A stretch of DNA of 33,077 nt from CAZOVB01 sp964583095 (GCA_964583095.1 CAZOVB010000049.1:1-33077), one strand, 5' to 3'; counted from the stretch's first letter, positions 15,853-23,789 are shown. Numbers and translations are program-made. Notes: generated by a model from the sequence alone, not told the origin.

Positions 15853-17376
15853 GTGGCCGACAAACCCCTCAACATCCTGCTCATCACGAGTGACCAACAG
15901 CACTACTCCACACTGGGCGTCGTGAACGACCGCATCCAGACGCCCGCGCTGGATCGTCTCTGCAAAGAGGGAATGCGTTTCGACCGGGCCTACTGCCCCA
16001 ACCCCACCTGCACGCCCACACGCGCAACGGTTCTGACCGGCCTGTATCCTTCCCAGCACGGGGCGTGGTCGCTGGGGACCAAGCTCATGGAAAACGTCCC
16101 CACCGTGGGCGACCGCTTCCGGCGGGCAGGCTACGATACCTCCCTGATCGGCAAGGCTCACTTCCAGCCGCTTACTTCGACCGACAAGTATTCGTCGCTG
16201 GAGTCTTACCCGATCCTGCACGACCTGGACTACTGGCGCAACTTCCACGGCCCCTGGTACGGCTTTGAGCATGTCGAGACCGCACGCATGCACGGCGATG
16301 AAAGCCACGTGGGACAGCATTATGCGATCTGGATGGAAGAAAAAGGCCTGACCAACTGGCGAGACTACTTCGCCATCGATAGCAAACGCGGCGAAAAGGA
16401 CTACGACCAGGACGGCCACTGGACCCTGCCCCAGGAATACCACTACACCACATGGACGGCCGAGCGGACCATCGCCCGCATCGAGAAATGCGCAGCGGAG
16501 GACAAGCCCTTCTTCTGCTGGTCGAGCTTTCACGATCCGCATCCGCCTTACATCGTCCCCGAGCCCTGGGCGAGCATGTACGACCCGGAGGACATGCAGC
16601 CGGGCAGCCTGGTTCCCGGCGAGCACGAAAGCAATCCACTCCACTTCCAGTTGACCCAGGACGCCCAGGGCCGCGAAAAACTCAATGAACTCTACTGGGA
16701 AGACCAGGGCATGCACGGCTTCCACAGCCACTTGTCCGACGAGCAGTGGCGCAAAAAGAGCATGGCCATCTACTACGGCATGACCAGCTTCATGGACCAG
16801 CAGATCGGCCGGATTCTCGAAGCCCTGGACCGAACCGGACAGGCCGAGAACACGCTGGTGGTCTTCAGCACCGATCACGGGCACTTCCTCGGCCAGCACG
16901 GCCTGATCGCCAAGGGTCCCTTCCATTACGAAGACATGATCCGCATTCCGTTCATCGTGCGCTGGCCCGGCAAGACCCCTCCCGGTCAGGTCTCCCAGGC
17001 CATTCAGAACCTCGTGGATCTGCCCCAGACCTTCCTGACCGCGGCAGGGCTGGAGGAGCCGGCGGAAATGGCGGGCGTCAACCAGACCGAGACCTGGACC
17101 GGCGCAGGAGAGGCCAGGAACTGGTCGATCACAGAAAACCGGCACACCTTCAAGAACGTCCACCTGCGAACGTATGTGAATCAGCGATACAAGATCACCG
17201 TTTATCGAAGCCTGGATGAGGGCGAACTGTTCGATCTGGAAGAAGATCCCCGGGAACTCAACAACCTCTGGTCGGACCCGTCGGCCGTCCGGTTGAAAGC
17301 TTCGCTGCTTCAGGAGTTTCTACAGGCTACCATGAGCTGTGAACCAACCCCCATGCCACGCATTGCCGGCGCGTAG
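15853..17376 (+). CDS. Sulfatase (formylglycine type)
   Basis: This second type I sulfatase has 507 residues. The signature CTPTR begins at Cys53, the same position as in its divergent neighbour, followed by ATVLTGLYPSQHG. Metal-binding segments are NILLITSDQQHYSTLG at the N terminus and VFSTDHGHFLGQHGLIAKG in the second half. The end (YKITVYRSLDEGELFDLEEDPRELNNLW) is typical of complete family members. The two proteins are clearly homologous but differ widely outside the motifs, suggesting different sulfated substrates. The start is GTG at 15853 with AAAGGA upstream; the protein then begins MADKPLNILL. The M28 peptidase gene starts 18 bp downstream, apparently from its own promoter. Confidence 0.94.
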   Translation: MADKPLNILLITSDQQHYSTLGVVNDRIQTPALDRLCKEGMRFDRAYCPNPTCTPTRATVLTGLYPSQHGAWSLGTKLMENVPTVGDRFRRAGYDTSLIGKAHFQPLTSTDKYSSLESYPILHDLDYWRNFHGPWYGFEHVETARMHGDESHVGQHYAIWMEEKGLTNWRDYFAIDSKRGEKDYDQDGHWTLPQEYHYTTWTAERTIARIEKCAAEDKPFFCWSSFHDPHPPYIVPEPWASMYDPEDMQPGSLVPGEHESNPLHFQLTQDAQGREKLNELYWEDQGMHGFHSHLSDEQWRKKSMAIYYGMTSFMDQQIGRILEALDRTGQAENTLVVFSTDHGHFLGQHGLIAKGPFHYEDMIRIPFIVRWPGKTPPGQVSQAIQNLVDLPQTFLTAAGLEEPAEMAGVNQTETWTGAGEARNWSITENRHTFKNVHLRTYVNQRYKITVYRSLDEGELFDLEEDPRELNNLWSDPSAVRLKASLLQEFLQATMSCEPTPMPRIAGA

Positions 17377-17382
17377 ATTCTT

Positions 17383-17388
17383 GATAAT
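17383..17388 (+). promoter_or_regulatory. -10 box placed for a leaderless M28 peptidase transcript
   Basis: GATAAT ends 6 nt before the ATG at 17395, inside the 18-bp gap after the sulfatase stop codon. No Shine-Dalgarno sequence is present and no clear -35 box was seen. Confidence 0.4.
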
Positions 17389-17394
17389 GGGCAC

Positions 17395-18927
17395 ATGAGC
17401 CGAAGGACCTTCAGACAATCTGTTTTGACCGCCTGGATCTTCCTGGGGCTGCTCGGGCCGGCATCGATTCTTTCAGGCGGATGCCAAAGAGTCCTCCTGA
17501 CTCCTGCGCCGGACCGGGCCCTGGCAAAGCTCCGCGAAGAGCCCCTGGCCCAGCACGTCCGATTCCTTGCCCAGCCGGGCCTGCATGGCCGATGCGCCTC
17601 CACCGGCGGCAACCGGGCAGCCGGAGATTACATCGCCGCACAGATGGCCTCTGCGGGCCTTGGCCCGGGAGGCGAGGCAGACGCGTGGTTCCAGAATTTT
17701 GCCCTGGAGGGATTCCAAGGCCCGGCCAGCCATTGCCGACTTTCCTTCGGGGAAAACGCCGAGCTGTCCTGTCCGAATGACTATGCCCCCCTGGCCTCCG
17801 GATGCGACGGGGCGTTCGATGCCCCGCTGGTCTTCGCGGGCTTTGGCCTGCACAACCGCATCCGCTCGTACAACGATTACGAAAATCTCAATCCACGGGG
17901 CAGCGTGGTGATGGTGCTCCAGGGCGAGCCTCACAGCCCGGATGGCCAAAGCCTATGGGCCCTGCCGGGCAAGTGGACGCGCCTGGCCTCGGCGGAGTAC
18001 AAACTTCGCCAGGCGGCCAAGCGCGGCGCCTCTGCGGTGCTGCTGGTGACTCCCGAGGCCCTGGCCCGCGGGGCCGATCCGCTGGAAATGCCCGTGGGAG
18101 ACGGTAAAGGCCCTATCCCCGCCTGTCGCATCAGCCGAAAGGTCGCCAACCAGATGCTCGCCCCCACCGGCAGGACCATTGACCACCTGGTGCAGGTGAT
18201 CCATGCCACTTCCGAGCCGGCCTCGATGGCCGTGGGAACCCGCATCCGCGGAACCGTCTCGCTCCAGGAGACCCGAGGGAGAAACGTTGTGGGCATCCTG
18301 CCTCCCGATGGCCGCGACAGCGGCAGGTGGATCGTGGTCGGCGCCCATTACGACCATTTGTCCCCCTGCGGTGATCGGGCGCGAGACGCCGGGTTCGCCG
18401 TTCGCCCCGGGGCCGACGACAACGCCTCGGGGGTCAGCATCCTGCTCCAGGTCGCTCGGGCCCTGGCGAAAACCCCCGGCAGGAGACGCACGGTGGCCTT
18501 TGTCGCCTTCGATGCCGAAGAGTACGGTTTCCAGGGCTCAAAAGCCTTTGTCGCGAGGCTTCAGCGCGAGGGGCTTCTGGAAAAGGTCGACGCGATGGTC
18601 AACCTCGATCAACTCGGGCAAAACTGGAAGAACCAGATCATCGTACTGGGAGATACCAGCGTCGGGCCGACCGCCCGCGCACTGCGAACGGGTCGAGCGG
18701 CGACGGATCTTCGCGTCCAGGCCATTCCCCTGGCCAACAGCGACCGCTGGTCCGACCAGGCCCCCTTTGCCAGGCAAGGTGTGGATACCCTGTTCTTCTA
18801 TGCAGGCAGGGCCGAAACGTATCACACCCGCCGCGACACGCCCCAGACACTTTCCTACCCGGGCATGGCCAGTGCGGCCAGGCTGGCCTACACCACCGTC
18901 CGGGCCCTGGCCTCGGCCGGCGACTAA
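17395..18927 (+). CDS. M28 family metallopeptidase, lipoprotein
   Basis: This is a predicted zinc aminopeptidase of 510 residues, exported and lipid-anchored: a twin-basic N terminus and hydrophobic stretch end in LSGGC, giving Cys30 as lipid site. An inserted PA-like region lies at about 120-270. The catalytic M28 domain follows, with all expected ligands visible: GAHYDHLSP (His), PGADDNASG (bridging Asp), AFDAEEYGFQGS (catalytic Glu and ligand Glu), NLDQLG (Asp) and YHTRRDTPQTL (last His). The family removes N-terminal residues from peptides. The gene lies directly behind a sulfatase and might attack glycoprotein-derived peptides, but that link is only inferred from position. The start ATG lacks a ribosome-binding site. 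Confidence 0.92.
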   Translation: MSRRTFRQSVLTAWIFLGLLGPASILSGGCQRVLLTPAPDRALAKLREEPLAQHVRFLAQPGLHGRCASTGGNRAAGDYIAAQMASAGLGPGGEADAWFQNFALEGFQGPASHCRLSFGENAELSCPNDYAPLASGCDGAFDAPLVFAGFGLHNRIRSYNDYENLNPRGSVVMVLQGEPHSPDGQSLWALPGKWTRLASAEYKLRQAAKRGASAVLLVTPEALARGADPLEMPVGDGKGPIPACRISRKVANQMLAPTGRTIDHLVQVIHATSEPASMAVGTRIRGTVSLQETRGRNVVGILPPDGRDSGRWIVVGAHYDHLSPCGDRARDAGFAVRPGADDNASGVSILLQVARALAKTPGRRRTVAFVAFDAEEYGFQGSKAFVARLQREGLLEKVDAMVNLDQLGQNWKNQIIVLGDTSVGPTARALRTGRAATDLRVQAIPLANSDRWSDQAPFARQGVDTLFFYAGRAETYHTRRDTPQTLSYPGMASAARLAYTTVRALASAGD

Positions 18928-18941
18928 ACGGACCGCCGGGC

Positions 18942-19721
18942 TCAGCCCACGATCCGGCCCACGTTCTCCAGCACCATATCCGGCTGATACGGAAAACGGG
19001 GCAACTCCTCGCGACTGGTCACACCGGTCAGGACCAGCACGGTATCGATCTCGCTCTCCACGCCGGCCAGAATGTCCGTCTCCATGCGGTCGCCGATGAT
19101 CACCGTCTCTTCCCGGCGACTGGAGAGGTGCTTCAGCGCGTCGCGCATCATCAGCGGATTGGGCTTACCCACGAAGTAGGCGGTGACATTCGCCGCCAGT
19201 TCGATCGGCTTGATGATCGCCCCGGTTCCGGGGACGACGCCTCCGGCCCCGGGGCCATAGAGGTCCGGATTGGCCCCGATGAGCTTGGCCCCGTTTCGGA
19301 CCAGGTTGATCGCCTTGGTGATGGACTTGTAGTCGTATTCGTCGGTCTCCGAGACGACCACGTAATCCGGGTCTTGGTCGGTCTCTCTCCAGCCCACGTC
19401 GGCCAGGGCTTCTCGCAGCCCGTCGCCGGTGATCAGGTAGGCCTTGCCGTTGGGTTTCTGCCGGGCCAGGAAGTCCGCCGTGGCCAGCGCGCTGGTGTAG
19501 CAGTGCTCGGGCGTGGTCTGGATTCCCAGCTTGGCCAGCCTCGTAGCCGTCTGCTCCCGCGTGCGGTAAGCGGCATTGGTCAGAAAGAGGTACTTCTTGT
19601 CGTTCTCCTGGAGCCAACGGACGAACTCCATCGCGCCGGGCAGCAGCTTGCGCCCGTGGTAGATGACCCCGTCCATGTCGCTGATGAACGCCTTCTTGTT
19701 TCGCAGTGATTCAAAATTCAT
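18942..19721 (-). CDS. HAD-IIA phosphatase, NagD-like
   Basis: This 259-residue cytoplasmic phosphatase has all four HAD motifs: nucleophile and acid in ISDMDGVIYHG (Asp15, Asp17), motif II in FLTNAAYRT, the motif III lysine in VGKPNPLMM and motif IV in IGDRMETDILAG. The C2 cap and GADP-like segments place it in subfamily IIA with NagD and 4-nitrophenylphosphatase-like enzymes, which dephosphorylate nucleoside or sugar phosphates. Its exact substrate cannot be read. The gene is convergent with the M28 peptidase (14 bp between stops) and divergent from the DUF5696-like gene. The ATG has no ribosome-binding site; a CACAAT box lies 6 nt upstream. Confidence 0.92.
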   Translation of the reverse strand: MNFESLRNKKAFISDMDGVIYHGRKLLPGAMEFVRWLQENDKKYLFLTNAAYRTREQTATRLAKLGIQTTPEHCYTSALATADFLARQKPNGKAYLITGDGLREALADVGWRETDQDPDYVVVSETDEYDYKSITKAINLVRNGAKLIGANPDLYGPGAGGVVPGTGAIIKPIELAANVTAYFVGKPNPLMMRDALKHLSSRREETVIIGDRMETDILAGVESEIDTVLVLTGVTSREELPRFPYQPDMVLENVGRIVG

Positions 19722-19727
19722 CGCGAC

Positions 19728-19733
19728 ATTGTG
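19728..19733 (-). promoter_or_regulatory. -10-like box placed for a leaderless HAD transcript
   Basis: On the minus strand CACAAT ends 6 nt before the ATG of the HAD gene. The intervening bases together with the start form ATGTCGCGATGA, a three-codon mini-ORF whose stop overlaps the start codon. Either a leaderless start or coupling to the mini-ORF could replace the missing Shine-Dalgarno sequence. Confidence 0.3.
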
Positions 19734-19927
19734 CCCGCAACCGCCTCGAATTGCACGTGAGAGTTTTGCTAAGCTCAGCCAAGAGGATACCGGCTCGGAC
19801 TTGCTTGTCAGTTTCCATTGGCGATGTTTATCGGAAACGCAGGAGTTTCCCCTGGAGGACGAATTTGTCTTGCCCCCCGTTGTCAGTCTGCGAAAATCCC
19901 CTCTTCCTCAACAGAATGGAGATGGCA

Positions 19928-21763
19928 ATGAGCGCCGCAATCGCACTGGAAAACGACCGGATTTCTTTCTCGATGGCCCCCGATGGCAGCGGAACGATCA
20001 CACACAAGCCCACCGACAGCCAGTGGAAGATCGACTACCTGGCCAGGCAGGAACGCGGCGAGTTGATGATCGACGTCTGCTGGCTCCGCAACGATCGCAG
20101 CTGGGTGGATTACTACCCCGGGACGTTCGACGTGCAGAAGCTCTCGGAAGATACCGCCCGCGTCACACTCAAGGGACGCCTGGACAAGCCCATCGGCCGG
20201 TTCACACTGAGAATCGAACTCGACGGCGACGACGTGGTCTTCCATCTCAGCGATATCGACGAATCCATCCCCTCGCTGGTCTACCCGCCGTCGCTGATCT
20301 CCGACAGCGTGGTCGTACCGACGGGAATCGGACACTGGTACAAGAAGCCGTATCCGGGCACGCGATTCTTCCCTCAGGCCGGGGCGCTGCACATGCGCTT
20401 CTTCGGAGGTCTGAAGGAAGACGCCGACCGGGGCTGGATCGCCATCTTCGAAGACGGCTACGCAGACAGCGGCCTGTATCTCTCCCAGATGAACGCCTCT
20501 CCCGCCTGGGTGACCAGCCACGGCAAGTGGACGCCCAGAAGCATCCGCTACAGTTTCACATCCGGGGGCTATGTCGGCATCGCCAAGCGTTTCCGGCGCT
20601 ACGCGAAGCAGCACGACCTGTATCGGTCGCTGGCGGAGAAGATCGACGAGAACCCCAAGGTCGGCTGGCTCAAGGGCGGGCGCATCGTCTCGTGCTTCAT
20701 GGCCTATACCAACCTGTACCACCACCCCCTCGAGCCGATCCATCCCTACCCAGTGGATACCTCGATCCCCGAGGGAAAAGTGGTCGTCCAGACCTCCCAT
20801 GCCGATGTGGCCAGGATTATCGACGACGCCAGGTCCCTGGGCATGCAACGCGGTGTGTTCAACCTGCGAGGGTGGATGCACGGCGGATACGATTGGTCGC
20901 ATCCGCACGTCTGGCCTCCGGAGCCGGCCCTGGGGAGCATCGACCAGCTCAAGGCCAACATGAACCCCGATGGCGAGTTCATCACCGTTCTGCACGACAA
21001 CTACCAGGACAGCTACCCGCGCACCGAGGGCTTCCCCGAAGGCGTGATGCAGACGCGCGAGGGAGAACTGCTCTACGGGGGATACTGGCACGGGGGGCAG
21101 AGCTACGTAATGAACCCCCGCGAGGCCGTCGCCAACGCCACACGCAACTGGGAGAAGATCCGCCAACTCCAGCCGCGAGGCTGCTTCATCGATACCGCCA
21201 CCTGCGTGCAGTTCTACCAGGACTTTCATCCGGACCATCCGCTGACCCGCAGCGAGGACAACCAGGCCAAGCTCGACCTGCTCAAGCTCTACAAGGACGA
21301 CGGCATGGTCATGGGCTCCGAGGAAGTCAGCGACTTCGGCGTCAACCGCGTCGACTGGTTCGAGAATCGCCACGTGCACGAGCCGGGTATCTCCATTCCG
21401 CTCTGGCCCCTGGTCTACCACGATGCCGTCTACTGTGGCCGATACGCCGGCGGGACCGACGCCACCGAGGCCGCCCGCGAGACCGAAGATGCCCTGTGGG
21501 GGTACATGACCCTCTGGCCGGCGGGTACCATGGAAAACTGGAACGCACGGCGCGAGCAGTTCGCCCACTCCCTTAAGGTCGACGCCGCCCACGCGAAAAC
21601 CGGCACCGACGAAATGATCACCCACCGCTATGTCAGCGGCGATGCGTTCGTCGAGCAGACGGAGTTCTCCTCCGGCGTGAGCATCCTGGCCAATTTCTCC
21701 GACGAAGACCGCAGTGTTGAAGGCAAGACCGTCCCCGCACAGGACTTCATTGTCTTGGAGTGA
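19928..21763 (+). CDS. Putative DUF5696-type glycoside hydrolase
   Basis: The 611-residue protein starts with a beta-rich domain (to about residue 270) and continues into what looks like a (beta/alpha)8 barrel. Segments recalling the DUF5696 group, related in fold to GH101/GH129 endo-alpha-N-acetylgalactosaminidases, are LRGWMHGGYDWSHP, FITVLHDNYQDSYP, GGYWHGGQSYVMNP, GCFIDTATC, MVMGSEEVSDFG and SIPLWPLVYHDAVY. By analogy, Asp422 (in FIDTAT) is the likely nucleophile and Glu465 or Glu466 (in SEE) the acid/base; this is inference. No signal peptide is seen, so it may act inside the cell on imported oligosaccharides. The start at 19928 is chosen among three close in-frame ATGs because TGGAG lies 6 nt upstream. 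Confidence 0.72.
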   Translation: MSAAIALENDRISFSMAPDGSGTITHKPTDSQWKIDYLARQERGELMIDVCWLRNDRSWVDYYPGTFDVQKLSEDTARVTLKGRLDKPIGRFTLRIELDGDDVVFHLSDIDESIPSLVYPPSLISDSVVVPTGIGHWYKKPYPGTRFFPQAGALHMRFFGGLKEDADRGWIAIFEDGYADSGLYLSQMNASPAWVTSHGKWTPRSIRYSFTSGGYVGIAKRFRRYAKQHDLYRSLAEKIDENPKVGWLKGGRIVSCFMAYTNLYHHPLEPIHPYPVDTSIPEGKVVVQTSHADVARIIDDARSLGMQRGVFNLRGWMHGGYDWSHPHVWPPEPALGSIDQLKANMNPDGEFITVLHDNYQDSYPRTEGFPEGVMQTREGELLYGGYWHGGQSYVMNPREAVANATRNWEKIRQLQPRGCFIDTATCVQFYQDFHPDHPLTRSEDNQAKLDLLKLYKDDGMVMGSEEVSDFGVNRVDWFENRHVHEPGISIPLWPLVYHDAVYCGRYAGGTDATEAARETEDALWGYMTLWPAGTMENWNARREQFAHSLKVDAAHAKTGTDEMITHRYVSGDAFVEQTEFSSGVSILANFSDEDRSVEGKTVPAQDFIVLE

Positions 21764-21820
21764 ATGAGTAAAGAAACCCACAGCCCGGAAACCAACCGGG
21801 AAACGCAAGCCATCGGCCGG

Positions 21821-21835
21821 GCGTTATAGTAACGC
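21821..21835. repeat. Short perfect palindrome between GH and VapC genes
   Basis: GCGTTA, TAG, TAACGC forms a perfect 6-bp inverted repeat with a 3-nt centre. It lies 57 bp after the glycosidase stop and 9 bp past the VapC stop. It has no T-tract on either side, so terminator activity is doubtful. Confidence 0.35.
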
Positions 21836-21844
21836 GACCGACCG

Positions 21845-22267
21845 CTATTCAAGCAGGCGTACATCGACGCCCAGAACCTCGCCAGATGCAGCCATGGCTT
21901 GGTCGGCCGTGACGATCTCCAAGCGGTTGCGATACGCAAGTGCAAGGTGAAGAGCATCCACAGCACGCAAGTTTGTCGCAAGAGACTCGATCCACTCCGA
22001 GGCCAATTCGTAACACGCCTCCGATGTGGAAATCCATTCAAAGACGCCCTGCCTGATGTGGTCTCGGAACTTGGAGAAAATGCGAATGGCCGTGTGTCTT
22101 TCAAACTCCCTCATGCGTAATTTCTTGGACACGGCCGACGCGAATTCCACACGAGTCAGGCTCGACAGGGCCGGGGTGGATCCCTCCAAAGCCCTCTGGG
22201 CAAGCTCGCTGCCTTTCTCGCGATAGTAAGCACGAACAAGAACAGATGTATCGACGTAAAGCTTCAA
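21845..22267 (-). CDS. vapC: PIN-domain toxin, VapC family
   Basis: This 140-residue PIN-domain ribonuclease has all four acidic metal-binding positions: Asp6 in LYVDTSVLVR, Glu41 in TRVEFAS, Asp104 in RAVDALHLALA and Asp122 in VTADQAM. VapC toxins cleave tRNA or rRNA when freed from their antitoxin. The start is TTG at 22267, and the antitoxin stop overlaps it as TTGA (22264-22267), so translation is probably coupled. The rare start codon may keep toxin output below antitoxin output. The toxin-antitoxin stretch is less GC-rich than the genes around it, which suggests acquisition by transfer. Confidence 0.93.
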   Translation of the reverse strand: MKLYVDTSVLVRAYYREKGSELAQRALEGSTPALSSLTRVEFASAVSKKLRMREFERHTAIRIFSKFRDHIRQGVFEWISTSEACYELASEWIESLATNLRAVDALHLALAYRNRLEIVTADQAMAASGEVLGVDVRLLE

Positions 22268-22500
22268 AATCGCTGGTCTTTCCGCATCTGAAGCACAATA
22301 TCACTCAGCGGAAGGCCTTGTGTTTCGATCGAAGCCCTGAACTCGGACAGATCAGGGAACTTCGGACGCTTATCCTGAATCGGGTTGATCTGCGCAATGG
22401 GCTGACCATATCGAGTGATTGTAATTGAGTCTCCTGCTTGAGCATCCCGCAGAATCTCGCTGAATCGTTGCCGAACTTCATTGACGCTGAGTGTGCGCAT
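22264..22500 (-). CDS. Phd/YefM family antitoxin
   Basis: This 78-residue antitoxin has the N-terminal DNA-binding fold of the Phd/YefM family (TLSVNEVRQRFSEILRDAQAGDSITITRYGQPIAQINPI), followed by a C-terminal tail that should wrap the VapC partner (FPDLSEFRASIETQGLPLSD). It lies first in the operon and overlaps the toxin start by 4 nt. The ATG has GGAGAAGGG just upstream. A clear promoter with two TTGTAC elements precedes it, consistent with autoregulation by the antitoxin-toxin complex. Confidence 0.93.
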   Translation of the reverse strand: MRTLSVNEVRQRFSEILRDAQAGDSITITRYGQPIAQINPIQDKRPKFPDLSEFRASIETQGLPLSDIVLQMRKDQRF

Positions 22501-22517
22501 ATCCCTTCTCCAAGTTC

Positions 22518-22558
22518 TTGTACGACACCATTGTACAACATCAACGCAGGGCCGGCAA
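22518..22558 (-). promoter_or_regulatory. Toxin-antitoxin promoter and operator
   Basis: On the minus strand TTGCCG (22558-22553), a 17-bp spacer and TACAAT (22535-22530) form a good promoter. TTGTAC occurs at 22518-22523 and 22531-22536, 13 bp apart; the second copy is part of the perfect palindrome TTGTACAA (22531-22538). One copy covers the -10 box and the other the predicted start near 22523, as expected for a repressor operator. Confidence 0.65.
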
Positions 22559-22626
22559 GAATCCCCAGCCTGCCCGCCCTGAGAATCGCATTGGCGTTGG
22601 AGGGATTCTCAGCCGCCTGTGTCTCT

Positions 22627-22659
22627 AAAAAGGCCCACGCAATATCCTTGCGCGGGCCT
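22627..22659 (-). terminator. Rho-independent terminator of the LsrF-Rpe-SDR operon
   Basis: A 12-bp stem (22648-22659 with 22631-22642, one G-T pair on the minus strand) encloses a 5-nt loop and is followed by TTTT on the minus strand. It lies 33 bp past the SDR stop codon. Confidence 0.85.
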
Positions 22660-22691
22660 GGGGAGTCTGACTGAATTTCTACGGGGGGCTA

Positions 22692-23765
22692 TTATCGCGG
22701 TGTGGCGTCGGGCAGTCCGCCGTCTACGGGGATCGTCGCGCCGGTCGTGGGCGTCTTGCGGGTGACGAAGAACAATACGGCGTTGCCCACGTGCCGGCCC
22801 GTTACGCGGGCCTTGAGCAGGTTTCGGTTCTGGTAGTACTCCTGGAGGCCTTTCTCGTCCAGGCCTCGGGCTTTCATCCGGCCTGGGCCCACGGTCTTCC
22901 AGAGTCCCGAAGCATGATCGCCCTCGGAGAACACCGCATCCGGGGCCACCATATTCACCCGGATACCGTGCGGGGCCATTTCCAGGCTGGCGATGCGCCC
23001 AAGCTGGTGACAGCCGGCCTTGGTGGCTGAGTAGGCTCCGAAACCGGCACCGGGGCAGGGAACGTTCTTGGTGCTCATGACCACGATGTCCCCGCCGATG
23101 TTCTGGCGGATGAGCACGCGGCCTGTCTCGGCCAGGGTCAGCAACGCGCCTTCCACGTTGACCTTTTCCAGCCGCTGGAAATCTTCCAGCGTAAGATCGG
23201 TCAGCTTGGCCACGTGGGCGACGCCGGCGTTGACGACCACAGCATCCAGGCCGCCCCAGGTCTCGATGATCGTGGCGAATCCCTCAGCCACCGCCTCGGG
23301 CTTTGTCACGTCCATTCCCACGCCGATCACCCGCCCGGGGTAGTCCTTCTCCAGGTCGGCCACGAAGTCATCCAGCCGCTGGCCGGGAAGGTCGCCCGCC
23401 GCCAGCAGAGCCCCGGCTTCGAGCAGGGACACGCAGCAGCCGTACCCGATCGCACCGGCAGCACCGGTCACCAGCGCCACACGGTTGGCCATCTCGCCGC
23501 AGACCATGGCTTCGGCCTGGACCTTGTAGGCTTGACCATCCACCACCACGGCCGATGGCTTGGACTGGCCCAGGGCATCGGAGAGCTTCTGGCGGTCGGT
23601 GTCATCGTCGCCCTGCTCCAGGGCGGGGACCTGGAAGGCGTCTCCGGGGGCCTGATCCTGTTTGGTCAGTACCGGCGGGAAAAAGGGCCTGTCTTCGTTG
23701 TCGCTCTGCTGGGCAAGGAGCCCCCGAAGCAGCGTCAGCGTGCGGGCACGGGTCAGATCGGGCAT
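22692..23765 (-). CDS. SDR oxidoreductase with N-terminal extension
   Basis: The C-terminal 265 residues form a short-chain dehydrogenase: cofactor motif TGAAGAIG (100-107), VNAG (178-181), catalytic Ser231, Tyr245 and Lys249 (YSATK), and the final TTGATIPVDGGLPDATPR. The domain resembles the dehydrogenase half of bifunctional rhamnulose-1-phosphate aldolase/lactaldehyde dehydrogenase (RhaD-type) proteins. The first 90 or so residues are not a normal SDR part, are acidic and Gln-rich, and match no family I know. The start could be TTG at 23771 (GGAAGGA closer by) or ATG at 23765; the ATG is given. It is the third gene of an operon, 24 bp after the epimerase gene, and is followed by a terminator. 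It probably oxidises or reduces a sugar-derived compound. Confidence 0.85.
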   Translation of the reverse strand: MPDLTRARTLTLLRGLLAQQSDNEDRPFFPPVLTKQDQAPGDAFQVPALEQGDDDTDRQKLSDALGQSKPSAVVVDGQAYKVQAEAMVCGEMANRVALVTGAAGAIGYGCCVSLLEAGALLAAGDLPGQRLDDFVADLEKDYPGRVIGVGMDVTKPEAVAEGFATIIETWGGLDAVVVNAGVAHVAKLTDLTLEDFQRLEKVNVEGALLTLAETGRVLIRQNIGGDIVVMSTKNVPCPGAGFGAYSATKAGCHQLGRIASLEMAPHGIRVNMVAPDAVFSEGDHASGLWKTVGPGRMKARGLDEKGLQEYYQNRNLLKARVTGRHVGNAVLFFVTRKTPTTGATIPVDGGLPDATPR

Positions 23766-23789
23766 GTTCAACGATTCCTTCCGAAACGA

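Noticed and set aside
15739..17163. Open minus-strand frame extending the left sulfatase by about 475 residues
   Set aside because: It is antisense to the right sulfatase and lacks any motif; the TTG at 15738 with GAAAGGAG upstream is a proper start.
19883..21808. Minus-strand frame of 641 codons opposite the glycosidase gene
   Set aside because: It is a shadow frame: no start signal and no recognisable domain, and the plus-strand frame carries the family motifs.
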